DNA of 64,000 nucleotides from Spongiibacter thalassae (GCF_012272835.1 NZ_JAAWWK010000005.1:22125-86124), one strand, 5' to 3'. Shown: positions 1-9,444, counted from the first letter of the stretch. Numbers and translations: made by a program. Notes: a model not told the origin generated them from the sequence alone.

Positions 1-138
1 GACCCCCGGGACAGACCCCCGGGACAGACCCCCGGGACAGACCCCCGGGACAGACCCCCGGGACAGACCCCCGGGACAGACCCCCGGGACAGACCCCCGG
101 GACAGACCCCCGGGACAGACCCCCGGGACAGACCCCGG
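1..138. repeat. 13-bp tandem repeat array
   Basis: Ten perfect head-to-tail copies of the 13-mer GACCCCCGGGACA fill positions 1-130. A partial copy with one C fewer ends at 138, directly against the stop codon of comM. The array runs off the left edge, so its full length is unknown. Each unit holds a C-run and the inverted word GGG-ACAGA-CCC. The same 13 bases, read as GGGACAGACCCCC, recur once inside rsmD near 25532-25544. I see no transposase nearby. It could be a slipped-strand expansion of a dispersed REP-like word, but that origin is inference. Confidence 0.95.
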
Positions 139-1620
139 TTAAAGGTCGCCGCGGTAGAGAATGGCTTCGTGGAGGTGGGGCAGTTCAATATGGTCAGCGG
201 CGGCGAGGTCGGCGATGGTGCGGGCGACTTTCAGAATGCGGTGGTGGGCGCGGGCGCTGAGGTTGAGTCGCGCTTCGGCCTGCATCATAAATTGCGTGCC
301 GTCGCGGTTCAGGCTGCAATCTTCGGCCACCTCTGGAGCGTCGAGCAGGGCGTTGACTTTGTTCCGGCGCTGCATTTGCCGCTGACGGGCTTCGCATACC
401 CGCTTGCGCAAGGTGGCGCTGTCTTCTCCGGCGGGGCTTTGTTGCAGTTCGCCCACCGCCATGCGCTGTACCCGCAGGCGCAGGTCGATGCGGTCGAGCA
501 AGGGGCCGGAAATACGATTGCGATAGCGTTGTATCTGGTCCGGTGTGCAGCGGCAGGGTTGGCGGTCGTCGCCATCGTAGCCACAGGGGCAGGGGTTCAT
601 GGCGGCGATAAGTTGAAAACGAGCCGGAAATGTCAGTTGCTGGCGTGCGCGGGAGATCACCACTTCGCCGGATTCCATCGGTTCCCGCAGTACCTCCAGC
701 ACTTTGCGGGGAAACTCCGGTAGTTCGTCCAGGAACAGCACACCCCGGTGGGCCAATGAGATTTCTCCAGGGCGGGGGCTGCTGCCTCCGCCAACGAGGG
801 CGGCGGCGGAGGCGGTGTGGTGGGGTGTGCGGAAGGGGCGTTGCAGCTTTAACGGCTGGCCGGCCACCGATTGCATAATGGCGATATCGCACTGCTCCTC
901 ATCGGTGAGCGGCGGCAATATTCCGGGCAGACGGCTGGCGAGGAGGGTTTTCCCAGTGCCAGGAGGGCCGCTGAAAAGGAGGCTGTGGCAACCGGCGGCG
1001 GCAATTTCCAGCGCACGTTTGGCCATCGCCTGCCCCCGCACATCGGCAATGTCCGGGTAGCGCCCGCCGTCGTCGATAATATCGGCGCAGCTGCCCTCGG
1101 GCAGTGGCTGGCGCTGGCAGAGGTGGGCGGCCACGCTGAGCAGGTCGGTCGCTTCCCGCAGTGCGCTGGCGTTCACCAGTGAGGCCAGACCGCTATTGTC
1201 TTTGGGGAGAACCAGGGTTCTTTGGGCCTGTTCGCACTGGATGGCGGCGGGCAGGGCGGCGGCAACGGCGCGCAGTTCTCCGCCAAGACCGAGTTCGCCG
1301 AGAAATTCATAGTCGGCGGTTTGCTGCTGGGTAAGTTGGCCGGTAGCGAGCAAAATACCGATGGCAATGGGCAGATCGAAGCGGCCCCCTTCCTTGGGAA
1401 GGTCTGCCGGTGCCAGGTTGACGGTGATGCGGCTGACGGGGAAGTTGAACTGGGAGTTTATTAATGCCGATCGCACACGGTCCTTTGCCTCGCGCACGGT
1501 GGCCTCGGGCAGACCGACTATATTGAAGGCGGGCAGTCCCCCTGAGAGGTGGACTTCGACGGTGATTAGTGGGGCATCGACACCCAGGCGGGCGCGGCTG
1601 TATACCGTGGCAAGGGCCAT
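139..1620 (-). CDS. comM: YifB/ComM-family AAA ATPase (Mg-chelatase-like)
   Basis: This 493-residue protein has the full YifB/ComM architecture: an N-terminal ChlI-type domain (about 20-140), the AAA core with Walker A GPPGTGKT at about 218-225 and Walker B VLFLDE at about 294-299, then a cysteine cluster (NPCPCGYDGDDRQPCRC, about 342-358) probably binding zinc. The C-terminal helical domain is intact. In Vibrio cholerae ComM is a hexameric helicase that promotes branch migration during natural transformation; that role is carried over from the family. The gene follows ubiK on the same strand, a common gammaproteobacterial order. Its stop codon touches the 13-bp tandem repeat, so any terminator lies outside the window or in the repeat. 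Confidence 0.95.
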   Translation of the reverse strand: MALATVYSRARLGVDAPLITVEVHLSGGLPAFNIVGLPEATVREAKDRVRSALINSQFNFPVSRITVNLAPADLPKEGGRFDLPIAIGILLATGQLTQQQTADYEFLGELGLGGELRAVAAALPAAIQCEQAQRTLVLPKDNSGLASLVNASALREATDLLSVAAHLCQRQPLPEGSCADIIDDGGRYPDIADVRGQAMAKRALEIAAAGCHSLLFSGPPGTGKTLLASRLPGILPPLTDEEQCDIAIMQSVAGQPLKLQRPFRTPHHTASAAALVGGGSSPRPGEISLAHRGVLFLDELPEFPRKVLEVLREPMESGEVVISRARQQLTFPARFQLIAAMNPCPCGYDGDDRQPCRCTPDQIQRYRNRISGPLLDRIDLRLRVQRMAVGELQQSPAGEDSATLRKRVCEARQRQMQRRNKVNALLDAPEVAEDCSLNRDGTQFMMQAEARLNLSARAHHRILKVARTIADLAAADHIELPHLHEAILYRGDL

Positions 1621-1674
1621 AGACTCATCCTTGAGTAGACGGCACCGAATCTGCGCGAGGGCGCGCGGAGTCGG

Positions 1675-1932
1675 CTAGGTCGGAGTGTTGTCGTCAAGTT
1701 GACGGGTGATGTCGGCGAGCTGTGCCTCGAGGGCCTCGACCCGCGCCCGAGTGCGGTTGAGCACGGCCAGCTGCGCGTCAAACTCGTCCCTGGACACCAC
1801 ATTCATTTTGCTGAAGGCGTTCTGCACCAGTACCTGGAGTTTGGCCTCGATATCCTGCTGAATCTCGGGCCCCTGACTGATAAGCCGGCCCGCCTGTTCG
1901 GCGAGTTGAGAAATAAAGTCCGGTCGTGCCAT
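1675..1932 (-). CDS. ubiK: UbiK (YqiC/BMFP) ubiquinone biosynthesis accessory factor
   Basis: The protein has 85 residues starting MARPDFISQLAEQ. This ATG at 1932 was chosen over a longer reading because AAGGTAG precedes it at good spacing and family members start here. The N-terminal half is amphipathic helix. The C-terminal half (about 45-78) is a heptad-rich coiled coil (RVEALEAQLADITRQL), as in the trimeric BMFP/UbiK family. UbiK binds UbiJ and helps the soluble Ubi complex under aerobic conditions. It lies 54 bp upstream of comM and may be co-transcribed with it. The gene diverges from the urease operon. Confidence 0.88.
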   Translation of the reverse strand: MARPDFISQLAEQAGRLISQGPEIQQDIEAKLQVLVQNAFSKMNVVSRDEFDAQLAVLNRTRARVEALEAQLADITRQLDDNTPT

Positions 1933-2020
1933 GGATCTGCTACCTTTTTTAACAATGGGGCATCGCCGCTTAGTGTACTGTATTTTACCCGCAGGCGCGT
2001 CGTGGCCGGAGTTGGCGGCA

Positions 2021-2076
2021 CGCACAAATGAGGTGCGATTAGCGGCTGTAAATTAATGTTGCGCGAGGGTGGTGCA
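2021..2076 (+). promoter_or_regulatory. NtrC-like dyads upstream of ureD
   Basis: Two sites resemble the enteric NtrC box TGCACCA-N3-TGGTGCA. At 2021-2037 the sequence is CGCACAA-ATG-AGGTGCG, whose arms CGCAC and GTGCG are perfectly inverted. At 2060-2076 it is TGCGCGA-GGG-TGGTGCA with a perfect right half. They lie about 10-60 bp upstream of the sigma-54 element, closer than usual for an enhancer, so binding is inference. Confidence 0.5.
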
Positions 2077-2082
2077 CAATTC

Positions 2083-2098
2083 TGGTACAAAGTTTGCT
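2083..2098 (+). promoter_or_regulatory. Sigma-54 (-24/-12) promoter for the ure operon
   Basis: The sequence TGGTACAAAGTTTGCT matches the RpoN consensus TGGCAC-N5-TTGC. The invariant GG (2084-2085) and GC (2096-2097) are separated by exactly 10 bp. Transcription would start near 2109, about 60 bp before ureD. Two other promoters in this window share the layout (urtA and the porin gene). Confidence 0.75.
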
Positions 2099-2171
2099 GT
2101 CGGTAGTTTGAATCAGGCGACTCACGCGCCACCAAAGTGCAGCACACTCGCTGTCAAAGTAAGGGTATTTT

Positions 2172-3068
2172 TTGAAGGTTTTACCACGTATAGCGCCGAT
2201 TTCGGCACCTGCCGGGACACCGGGCGTCGCCGCGACGGCGGCAAAGCACTGGGCGGCGGCCATTGAATTGGACTTTGAACATCGACGGGATCGCACTGCT
2301 TTGGTGCGATCAAGCCATGTTGGTCCCCTGAGAGTGCAACGACCCTTTTACCCGGAGGGAGGGTGTTGCCACTTATATTTACTGCACCCACCGGGCGGCA
2401 TGGTGCCCGGTGATGAGCTGAGTGTTGCCCTGTCGCTGGCCAGCGGCAGCCATTTGTTAATGACCACGCCCTCTGCCGGCAAGGTGTATCGCAGCGATGC
2501 ACATGCCACCCGTCAGCGCCAGGGCGTTATGGCCAAGGTGGCTGCGGGGGCGATGCTGGAATGGCTGCCCCAGGAAACGATCGTCTTCGAGGGTGCTCAA
2601 GGCATTTTGCACAACCGCTTTGAATTGAGTGGCGACGCCCGCCTGTGCGCCTGGGATATTGTGGTGCTGGGCCGCCGCGCCAGTGGTGAGGCCTTTCGCC
2701 ATGGCCGCTGTGAGCAGCTCTTTGAGGTCTATCGGGAGGGGCGCCCCCTGTTGCACGAGCGCACGAACTATATTGGTGGCTCGGCAATGTTAACGGCACC
2801 CTGGGGCATGGCCTCGGCTTCGGTCAGCGGCAGTATGGTGGTTACGCTGAGCACTAACCGCGACCAGTTGGACAGCCTGCGCGAGTCACTGGCGGCGTTG
2901 GCGCTGGCCGGTGAGTGGGGGCTGAGCCAGAAGGGAGAGTTGCTATTGGTGCGATACTTGGGCGATTCAGCGGAAAAGGCGCGCTGGGGGTTTGAGCATA
3001 TCTGGGCGCGTGTGCGGCCGATGATGGGGCAGGCGGTGGTGAGCCGTCCGCGTATCTGGAATACCTGA
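2172..3068 (+). CDS. ureD: Urease accessory protein UreD
   Basis: This 298-residue UreD-family protein is the scaffold that binds apo-urease together with UreF and UreG for nickel insertion. Family features are visible: the W-x-A-x-I-x-L-x-F opening near residue 27, GPLRVQRPFYPEG near 51-63, HPPGGMVPGDEL near 72-83, TTPSAGKVYRS near 98-108 and the EWLPQETIVFEGA block. The start is TTG at 2172, seven bases after a TAAGGG ribosome site. No ATG lies between there and the conserved domain, so the TTG start is probably real. It is the first gene of ureDABCEFG and sits behind a sigma-54 promoter. Confidence 0.93.
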   Translation: MKVLPRIAPISAPAGTPGVAATAAKHWAAAIELDFEHRRDRTALVRSSHVGPLRVQRPFYPEGGCCHLYLLHPPGGMVPGDELSVALSLASGSHLLMTTPSAGKVYRSDAHATRQRQGVMAKVAAGAMLEWLPQETIVFEGAQGILHNRFELSGDARLCAWDIVVLGRRASGEAFRHGRCEQLFEVYREGRPLLHERTNYIGGSAMLTAPWGMASASVSGSMVVTLSTNRDQLDSLRESLAALALAGEWGLSQKGELLLVRYLGDSAEKARWGFEHIWARVRPMMGQAVVSRPRIWNT

Positions 3069-3108
3069 TTTTGATAATTCGACAAGCTGATAAGGCAGGA
3101 AATTAACG

Positions 3109-3411
3109 ATGGAATTGAGTCCACGGGATAAAGACAAACTGCTGATTTTTACCGCGGCCCTGCTGGCCGAGCGGCGCAAGGCCAAGGGATTGAAACTGAA
3201 CTACCCCGAGGCCATTGCGCTGATTAGCGCAGAGGTGATGGAGGGGGCCCGTGAGGGGCGCAGTGTGGCGGAAATGATGAGTGCCGGTCGTCAGGTGCTG
3301 GGCCGGGATGATGTGATGGATGGTGTGGCTGAAATGATCCACGAGGTTCAGGTAGAGGCCACCTTTCCCGACGGCACCAAGCTGGTGACCGTGCACAACC
3401 CCATTGTTTGA
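3109..3411 (+). CDS. ureA: Urease gamma subunit
   Basis: The protein has 100 residues, the standard UreA length, and starts [20 protein letters not shown], the family hallmark. The conserved [26 protein letters not shown] stretch (about residues 28-54) and the C-terminal [14 protein letters not shown] are intact. UreA packs with UreB and UreC into the (alpha-beta-gamma)3 enzyme of the cytoplasm. An AGGA ribosome site precedes the ATG. The gene lies 40 bp after ureD and 30 bp before ureB. Confidence 0.97.
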   Translation: MELSPRDKDKLLIFTAALLAERRKAKGLKLNYPEAIALISAEVMEGAREGRSVAEMMSAGRQVLGRDDVMDGVAEMIHEVQVEATFPDGTKLVTVHNPIV

Positions 3412-3441
3412 TTGCCTCAGTGGCAGCATAAGGAGACAGCC

Positions 3442-3792
3442 ATGATTCCCGGAGAAGTGCAGGTTGCCGAGGGCGAAATCGAATTGAATGCAGGGCGACA
3501 AACCCTGCGCATAGACGTGGCCAATAGCGGCGACCGCCCGATACAGGTGGGCTCTCACTACCATTTTTACGAAACCAACCTCGCACTGGTGTTTGATCGG
3601 GAGGCGGCGCGGGGATTTCGCCTGAATATAGCCGCGGGCACGGCGGTGCGTTTCGAGCCCGGACAAAGCCGCGAAGTGGAGCTGGTCGCATTGGTCGGCA
3701 AACGAGAAGTATATGGATTTCGCGGCGATGTGATGGGACCGCTGGATGGTCCTTCGGCATCGTCAACCGCAAATAAGGGAGCAGACGCATGA
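3442..3792 (+). CDS. ureB: Urease beta subunit
   Basis: The start is ATG 3442 ([19 protein letters not shown]), which follows AAGGAGA at ideal spacing and matches the family start. An in-frame TTG at 3412 exists but lacks a ribosome site. The 116-residue product carries the conserved [19 protein letters not shown] and [15 protein letters not shown] segments of UreB. It shares a 4-bp ATGA overlap with ureC, which indicates translational coupling. The C-terminal tail (about 12 residues, [12 protein letters not shown]) is low complexity and not conserved. Confidence 0.96.
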   Translation: MIPGEVQVAEGEIELNAGRQTLRIDVANSGDRPIQVGSHYHFYETNLALVFDREAARGFRLNIAAGTAVRFEPGQSREVELVALVGKREVYGFRGDVMGPLDGPSASSTANKGADA

Positions 3793-5492
3793 CTCGCATT
3801 GACCGCCGCGCCTACGCGGATATGTATGGCCCCACGGTGGGCGATCGCCTGCGTCTGGGTGACACCGAGCTGTGGATTTCGGTCGAAAAGGACTACACCC
3901 ATTACGGTGAGGAGGTGAAGTTCGGGGGAGGCAAGGTCATTCGCGACGGTATGGGCCAGAGCCAGCTGGGCAGCGCCGACACCCCTGACACGGTGATTAC
4001 CAATGCCATTATTCTCGACCACTGGGGCGTGATCAAAGCCGATGTGGCCATCAAGAGCGGGCGTATTGCGGCAATCGGCAAGGCCGGTAACCCGGACATC
4101 CAGCCCGATGTCGATATTATTGTTGGCCCCGGCACCGAAGTGATCGCCGGTGAGGGTCAGGTACTCACCGCAGGGGGCATCGACGCTCACATTCACTTTA
4201 TTTGCCCCCAGCAAATTGAAGAGGCCCTGATGAGTGGGGTGACCACCATGATTGGTGGCGGCACCGGCCCGGCCACCGGCACCAATGCCACTACCTGTAC
4301 GCCGGGGCCTTGGCATCTCGGCAAAATGCTGCAGGCGGCGGAAAGTTTTCCGATGAACCTCGGCTTCCTTGGTAAGGGTAATGCCAGCCTGCCCCTATCG
4401 CTGGAAGAACAACTGGAAGCGGGGGCGATGGGCCTCAAACTGCACGAGGACTGGGGAACCACTCCTGCGTCGATAGACTGTTGCCTGAGTGTGGCGGAAA
4501 AATACGATGTGCAGGTGGCAATTCACACCGACACCCTCAATGAGTCCGGTTTTGTTGAAGATACCCTCGCAGCCTTCAAGGGGCGTACCATTCACACCTA
4601 CCACACCGAGGGTGCCGGGGGTGGTCACGCGCCGGATATTATCAAGGCCTGCGGCTCCGACAATGTGTTGCCCTCGTCAACCAACCCCACTCGGCCGTAC
4701 ACGGTGAATACCGTGGACGAGCATCTGGATATGTTGATGGTGTGCCATCACCTCGATCCCAATATTCCTGAAGACGTCGCCTTTGCCGACTCGCGTATTC
4801 GCAAGGAAACCATCGCCGCCGAAGATATTCTTCACGACCTGGGGGCGTTTTCGATGATCTCGTCGGATTCCCAGGCCATGGGCCGCGTGGGTGAAGTGGT
4901 GTGCCGCACCTGGCAGACTGCCCACAAAATGAAGGTGCAGCGCGGTCCTCTGCCCGAGGACAGCGAGCACAACGACAACTTCCGCGCCCGTCGTTATATT
5001 GCCAAGTACACGATTAACCCAGCCATCGCTCACGGTATTTCCCATGAAGTGGGATCGGTGGAGGTGGGCAAACTGGCAGATCTGGTGCTGTGGAAGCCGA
5101 TGTTTTTCGGTATCAAACCGTCGATGATTATCAAGGGCGGGGCGATTGCCGCGGCGCCGATGGGCGATCCCAATGCCTCGATTCCCACCCCGCAGCCGGT
5201 GCATTACCGAATGATGTTTGGTGCCTATGGCAAGGCCTGTACCGCAACCGCGGTGACCTTTGTCAGCAAGGCGGCGTTGGAGACTGATCTGGCAGAGCGG
5301 TTGGGGCTGGAGCGCCCGCTGGTGGCGGTGAAAAACTGCCGCTCGGTGACCAAGGCCGATATGGTGCACAATAATTATCAGCCGGTGATGGAAGTGGACC
5401 CCGATACCTACGAGGTGCGCGCCGATGGTCAGCTGCTGATCTGCGAGCCTGCCACGGAATTGCCCCTGGCCCAGCGCTACTGTCTGTTTTAA
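3789..5492 (+). CDS. ureC: Urease alpha subunit (catalytic, Ni-dependent)
   Basis: This 567-residue UreC hydrolyses urea to ammonia and carbamate. Every nickel ligand falls on the Klebsiella numbering: H134 and H136 (DAHIHF), carbamylated K217 (GLKLHEDWG), H246, H272 and D360. The catalytic-flap residue H320 (MVCHHLD) and the substrate-binding H219 are also present. The protein is therefore predicted to be fully active. It overlaps ureB by 4 bp and is followed by ureE after 18 bp. No insertion or truncation is seen. Confidence 0.98.
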   Translation: MTRIDRRAYADMYGPTVGDRLRLGDTELWISVEKDYTHYGEEVKFGGGKVIRDGMGQSQLGSADTPDTVITNAIILDHWGVIKADVAIKSGRIAAIGKAGNPDIQPDVDIIVGPGTEVIAGEGQVLTAGGIDAHIHFICPQQIEEALMSGVTTMIGGGTGPATGTNATTCTPGPWHLGKMLQAAESFPMNLGFLGKGNASLPLSLEEQLEAGAMGLKLHEDWGTTPASIDCCLSVAEKYDVQVAIHTDTLNESGFVEDTLAAFKGRTIHTYHTEGAGGGHAPDIIKACGSDNVLPSSTNPTRPYTVNTVDEHLDMLMVCHHLDPNIPEDVAFADSRIRKETIAAEDILHDLGAFSMISSDSQAMGRVGEVVCRTWQTAHKMKVQRGPLPEDSEHNDNFRARRYIAKYTINPAIAHGISHEVGSVEVGKLADLVLWKPMFFGIKPSMIIKGGAIAAAPMGDPNASIPTPQPVHYRMMFGAYGKACTATAVTFVSKAALETDLAERLGLERPLVAVKNCRSVTKADMVHNNYQPVMEVDPDTYEVRADGQLLICEPATELPLAQRYCLF

Positions 5493-5510
5493 GAGAAGCG
5501 AATACCCACT

Positions 5511-6047
5511 ATGCTCGAATGTTATGAATACTTTACCGGTGCCGACGCCCAGGCGTTGTCGGTGGCAGCTGACGCCGAATTACGGCTGGTGTTTCAGGAC
5601 CGGCAGCGCAGCCGCTGTCGCGCCCGTGCTGTAGATGGCCGGGAAGTCGCCTGGTTTGTGGAGCGCGGCGTGGTGCTGTGTGATGGCGATGTATTGACCG
5701 CAAGCAGCGGTGAAACCGTGCTGGTGTTGGCGGCGGAGGAAACCCTGTCGGTGGTGACGAGTAACGATGCCCTGCTGTTATGCCGAGCGGCCTACCACCT
5801 GGGCAATCGGCATATGCCCTTGCAGGTTCTAGAGGGGGAGCTGCGCTACCAGCACGACCATGTGCTGGACGATATGGTGCGGGGTTTGGGGCTCTCGGTG
5901 GAAGTTGCACAGCGTCCTTTTCAGCCGGAAAACGGTGCATATCATGGCTCGGGTCACGGCCATGCCCACGGTCACTCCCACTCTAACTCCCATGGGAATG
6001 GCCATTCCCATGGGCACAGTCACAGAGATGAGCACGCCCATGGCTAA
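5511..6047 (+). CDS. ureE: Urease nickel metallochaperone UreE
   Basis: The protein has 178 residues. The N-terminal peptide-binding domain spans about 1-75 and the metal-binding ferredoxin-like domain about 75-145; the conserved CRAAYHLGNRHMPLQV segment contains the dimer-interface metal histidine. The last about 36 residues form a histidine-rich tail of HGH, HSH and HAH repeats, which in Klebsiella UreE binds extra nickel. The tail suggests nickel storage as well as delivery. The reading frame of ureF begins inside this tail. Confidence 0.95.
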   Translation: MLECYEYFTGADAQALSVAADAELRLVFQDRQRSRCRARAVDGREVAWFVERGVVLCDGDVLTASSGETVLVLAAEETLSVVTSNDALLLCRAAYHLGNRHMPLQVLEGELRYQHDHVLDDMVRGLGLSVEVAQRPFQPENGAYHGSGHGHAHGHSHSNSHGNGHSHGHSHRDEHAHG

Positions 6048-6708
6048 GCCACTGCTGCACCTGATGCAACTGGTCAGCCCGGCGCTGCCGGTGGGGGCCT
6101 ATGCCTACTCCCAGTGTCTGGAGTTTGCGGTGGAGAGCCGCTGGGTGAGCTCACTGGCAGAGGCCGAGGACTGGATCGGCGAAGTTATGGGGCACAGCCT
6201 TGGCGGGCTGGACCTGCCGGTACTGCGCAGGCTTCATCAGCTGGCCACTGCTGACGATGACGAGGGGCTGATTTACTGGAACGACTTTTTACAGGCCAGC
6301 CGGGAATCCCGGGAGCTGCTGCTGGAAGATGTGCAGATGGGCGAGGCCCTGCTGCGGCTGATGCGGGATATCGACCTTCCTGCCGCCCAGCGCTGGCCCG
6401 AGGAGCGCCCGCCCAGCTTTGCCACCATGTTTGCCCTGGCCGCTGTGCATTGGCAGGTGGAGCTTGACGACTGCCTGGATGGCTTTGCCTGGAGCTGGCT
6501 GGAAAATCAGGTGGCGGCGGCGATAAAGCTGGTGCCGCTGGGACAGACCGATGGCCAGCGACTGCTGCTGCGCCTGATGCCGAAACTGAGCGAGGCGGTG
6601 GCCAAGTCGGCCCACCTCGGCGACGACGAATTGGGGGTGGGGCTGCCGCGTCTGGCGATGGCCTCGGCCCAACACGAAACACAGTATTCACGTTTATTCC
6701 GCTCCTGA
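6040..6708 (+). CDS. ureF: Urease accessory protein UreF
   Basis: UreF (222 residues from ATG 6040, MAKPLLHLMQLVSPALPVGAYAYSQ) acts with UreD and UreG as a gate in nickel delivery. The LPVGAYAYSQCLE motif near residues 16-28 is diagnostic. The start overlaps the end of ureE by 8 bp; an upstream in-frame ATG at 6028 (adding MSTP) is the alternative. A longer frame reaching to 5860 lies inside ureE and is not credible. The C-terminal region (LPRLAMASAQHETQYSRLFRS) matches the family end. Confidence 0.94.
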   Translation: MAKPLLHLMQLVSPALPVGAYAYSQCLEFAVESRWVSSLAEAEDWIGEVMGHSLGGLDLPVLRRLHQLATADDDEGLIYWNDFLQASRESRELLLEDVQMGEALLRLMRDIDLPAAQRWPEERPPSFATMFALAAVHWQVELDDCLDGFAWSWLENQVAAAIKLVPLGQTDGQRLLLRLMPKLSEAVAKSAHLGDDELGVGLPRLAMASAQHETQYSRLFRS

Positions 6709-6751
6709 GTCAGGGTGACTCGCTGCGGAACTATCTGGTTTGGAGAGATAC

Positions 6752-7369
6752 ATGAAAAAACCCGCCTTGCGTTTGGGAATCGGTGGCCCGGTGGGCTCTG
6801 GTAAAACAGCACTGGTAAAAACCCTCTGCGCAGAGTTGAAGGACCGCTTTAATATCGCGGTCATTACCAATGATATTTACACTCGGGAAGACGCCGACTT
6901 TCTGCTGCGCCACGAGGTGCTCGACGAAGACCGCATCCTCGGTGTGGAAACCGGCGGCTGCCCCCACACCGCGATTCGCGAAGATGCGTCGATGAATTTG
7001 TCGGCGGTGGGTGAGCTGAATCGCCGCTTCCCTGGCCTGGAACTGGTGATGATTGAAAGCGGCGGTGACAACCTCGCGGCCACCTTCAGCCCGGAATTAT
7101 CCGATTTGACCATCTACGTGATTGACGTCTCTGCCGGAGACAAAATTCCCCGCAAGGGCGGCCCGGGGATTACCCGCAGCGATTTGCTGGTGATAAATAA
7201 AATAGACCTGGCACCGCTGGTCGGCGCGAGTCTTGAGGTGATGGATCGCGATGCGAAAAAAATGCGCGGCGATAAGCCCTTTGTCTTCAGCAACCTGAAA
7301 GACGGCACCGGTGTTTCCACCATCATCGACTTTATCGTGCACCAGGGAATGCTGGAAACGGCGCAATAG
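6752..7369 (+). CDS. ureG: Urease accessory GTPase UreG
   Basis: The protein has 205 residues from ATG 6752, preceded by GGAGAG. It is a SIMIBI-class GTPase that powers nickel delivery. The P-loop GPVGSGKT is at 12-19, the nickel-binding CPH motif at 70-72 ([13 protein letters not shown]), the [15 protein letters not shown] stretch lies near 96-110 and the guanine-specific NKID is present. It closes the ure cluster; no nickel permease gene follows. The next gene, an SDR, converges from the opposite strand 35 bp away. Confidence 0.97.
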   Translation: MKKPALRLGIGGPVGSGKTALVKTLCAELKDRFNIAVITNDIYTREDADFLLRHEVLDEDRILGVETGGCPHTAIREDASMNLSAVGELNRRFPGLELVMIESGGDNLAATFSPELSDLTIYVIDVSAGDKIPRKGGPGITRSDLLVINKIDLAPLVGASLEVMDRDAKKMRGDKPFVFSNLKDGTGVSTIIDFIVHQGMLETAQ

Positions 7370-7404
7370 GCTCGACGGGCTGAGCTGGATGTTTCGGGGG
7401 GCTG

Positions 7405-8235
7405 TTACTCCTCCATTGCCCCCATTATTGCCTCTGCCATTGCCGCCAGCACGGCACCGCGTGTGTCGGCGTTCAGTGCGTCGGGGTGGGGGGCGGCATA
7501 CTTGCCCTGATCGTTATCAAAATATTGGTGAGAGCGGATCGCTCCGGGGCCGGTGGCCAGTTGGTGCAAAATCCGCACACCGATGCCGATATCCTTTCCC
7601 GCCGAGGCAAAGCCTTCCTTGACCATTTTACTGGCGAGCATTGAGGCGGGGTTGACCGCAACGATACTCTGATTGGCCGAGAGGGGCAGCGCGGCGGTAT
7701 CCATTGACCACATCGTCAGCGCCAGCTTGCTTTGGGCGTAGGCATTGAAGTCGTCGGCGATGGTTTCCTCTCCCCGTAACGCCCGCAGATTAACCGGCGC
7801 CTGCGCCGCTGAGGAAAGATTGATAATGCGGGCGTCGTCGCTCAGTGCCGGGTGGAGCTGGCGGCTTAACACCCACGGCGCAATGGCATTGACCATGAAC
7901 CGCATATCAACGCCGTTAGCGGCAATCCGATGGGGTGTTTTGAAAATGCCGGCATTATTGATAAGAACGTCGATGGTACCGACCCGTTGGCGAACATTCG
8001 CCGCCAGTTGATAAACCTCGGGGAGCTTGGCCAGATCGGCGACGAAGGTCTCTATCGGGTCGCCGGTGCCGAGCCCGGCGAGTTGCTCTGCGCTGGCTTT
8101 AACCTTGTCGGGGTTGCGCCCATGCAGCAGTACGCGGTGTCCCGCTGTTAACAGCGATTTTGCGGTTTCCAGGCCAATGCCGTCGGTTGAGCCGGTAATG
8201 AGCAGTGTTTTTTGCATCGGAGTATCCTGTTGCAT
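7405..8235 (-). CDS. Short-chain dehydrogenase/reductase (SDR)
   Basis: This 276-residue Rossmann protein has the classical SDR marks: TGSTDGIG cofactor loop near residues 14-21, NNAG near 91-94, a catalytic serine (INLSSAAQ) and a Y-x-x-x-K pair (YAQSKLAL). HGRNPDKV at the end of beta-2 suggests NADP(H) preference. The substrate cannot be told. Two starts are possible: ATG 8235 and ATG 8217 (MQKTLLITG), both with fair ribosome sites. It lies downstream of the quinone-oxidoreductase-like gene on the same strand and may be co-transcribed with it. Confidence 0.85.
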   Translation of the reverse strand: MQQDTPMQKTLLITGSTDGIGLETAKSLLTAGHRVLLHGRNPDKVKASAEQLAGLGTGDPIETFVADLAKLPEVYQLAANVRQRVGTIDVLINNAGIFKTPHRIAANGVDMRFMVNAIAPWVLSRQLHPALSDDARIINLSSAAQAPVNLRALRGEETIADDFNAYAQSKLALTMWSMDTAALPLSANQSIVAVNPASMLASKMVKEGFASAGKDIGIGVRILHQLATGPGAIRSHQYFDNDQGKYAAPHPDALNADTRGAVLAAMAEAIMGAMEE

Positions 8236-8327
8236 AGAAGGTTCCTTTGTCTTGCCGGCCAGCAGAGTAGCGCTCTGAGCCCCTTATGTGCAGAAGTGAA
8301 TCACTGCTCTGCCGGTTGAGCCCGTCT

Positions 8328-9317
8328 TTAAAAACCCTCAAGCACGATCTTGCCCATCGCCTTGCCGCTGACCAGATGCTGATGGGCCTGTGCGACCTCT
8401 CTTACCGAAAAGGTGCTGCTATCCAGTAAGGGCTTGTAGTGGCCCTCGTCGGTGAGTCGGGCAATGTCACGGAGAATACGCTGATGTACCTCCCGCTGGT
8501 GGTTGTGCAGCATCGGGATCAGCATAAATACCACATGAAGCGACAGGCCGCGCAGGTGGGCGGTGCTCAGATCCAGGTTCAGTAGCGTGGTTGTCGTGAC
8601 CACCTGGCCGTTGAGGGCGGTGGCTTCAAAGGATTTCAGCAGATTGGTATTGCCCACCGTGTCGTATACCACGTCGAAGCCGGCACCGTCGGTGTACTGC
8701 TCAACGTATTCTGCGACTCCCTGGGTCTGATAGTTAATGGGGGTGGCGCCCATGGCCTTGATCGCGGCCAATGCCTCGTCGTTGCCGCCGGTGGCGTACA
8801 CCTCAGCGCCGCGCTGTACCGCCAGCTGTACGGCAACATGGCCGACGCCGCCGCTGCCACCGTGGATCAGCACCCGCTGACCGGCGTGAACATTGGCCCG
8901 CTCTAGCCCTTCCAGGGCGGTAATGCCGACCAGTGGGATAGCCGCGGCTTGCCGCAGCGACAGGCTGGCGGGCTTATGGGCAACGAGACGGGCATCAGCG
9001 GCAATATATTCGGCCTGACTTCCCGCCAGGTCTGCCAGCCCACCGGCGCATCCGTAAACCTCGTCGCCGGGTTTAAAACCGTCCACGGCGTCTCCTACGG
9101 CTTCAATGGTGCCGGCGAAATCCATACCGAGGATGGCGGGCAGGTCAGGCGACAGTGGCAGGTCCTTGCCCATCGCGCCGATCATGGTGTCTACGGTATT
9201 CACACTGGTGGCCGCGACGCGAACCAGCACCTGGCCTGCAGCGGGTTGGGGGGTGGCGACATCGCGGAGTTCAAACTGGGCTTGTGGGCCGTATTGGGTC
9301 AGTACCATGGCTTTCAT
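8328..9317 (-). CDS. Zinc-independent MDR-family NAD(P)H:quinone oxidoreductase-like protein
   Basis: The 329-residue protein belongs to the medium-chain dehydrogenase/reductase family. The GroES-like domain covers about 1-120. The Rossmann domain shows HGGSGGVGHVAVQLA near 152-166 and YDTVGN further on. The zinc-ligand cysteines of alcohol dehydrogenases are absent, so it resembles quinone oxidoreductase (QOR/YhdH-like) enzymes that reduce quinones or enals. The gene diverges from a LysR regulator across about 146 bp, the classic arrangement for a LysR target. The substrate is unknown. Confidence 0.85.
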   Translation of the reverse strand: MKAMVLTQYGPQAQFELRDVATPQPAAGQVLVRVAATSVNTVDTMIGAMGKDLPLSPDLPAILGMDFAGTIEAVGDAVDGFKPGDEVYGCAGGLADLAGSQAEYIAADARLVAHKPASLSLRQAAAIPLVGITALEGLERANVHAGQRVLIHGGSGGVGHVAVQLAVQRGAEVYATGGNDEALAAIKAMGATPINYQTQGVAEYVEQYTDGAGFDVVYDTVGNTNLLKSFEATALNGQVVTTTTLLNLDLSTAHLRGLSLHVVFMLIPMLHNHQREVHQRILRDIARLTDEGHYKPLLDSSTFSVREVAQAHQHLVSGKAMGKIVLEGF

Positions 9318-9428
9318 CGGGTGATCTCCTGATAACTAAGGGTAGCGTGGTTATTTATGGGGTGGCTGTGTATCGGGCCTCTGGGTATGGAGTGACTGTA
9401 CATATTTCTGATAAGCGATAGAATTGGG

Positions 9429-9444
9429 GTGAAATGTAATTCAC
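9429..9444. promoter_or_regulatory. Inverted repeat GTGAA-N6-TTCAC in divergent promoter
   Basis: A perfect 5-bp dyad with a 6-bp spacer lies 20 bp upstream of the LysR gene start and about 110 bp from the divergent oxidoreductase gene. Its position suits an autoregulatory operator of the LysR protein. Binding is inference, and the site could also be chance. Confidence 0.35.

Noticed and set aside
1-138. Possible CRISPR array at the left edge
   Set aside because: The units are 13 bp and directly adjacent, with no unique spacers and no cas genes.
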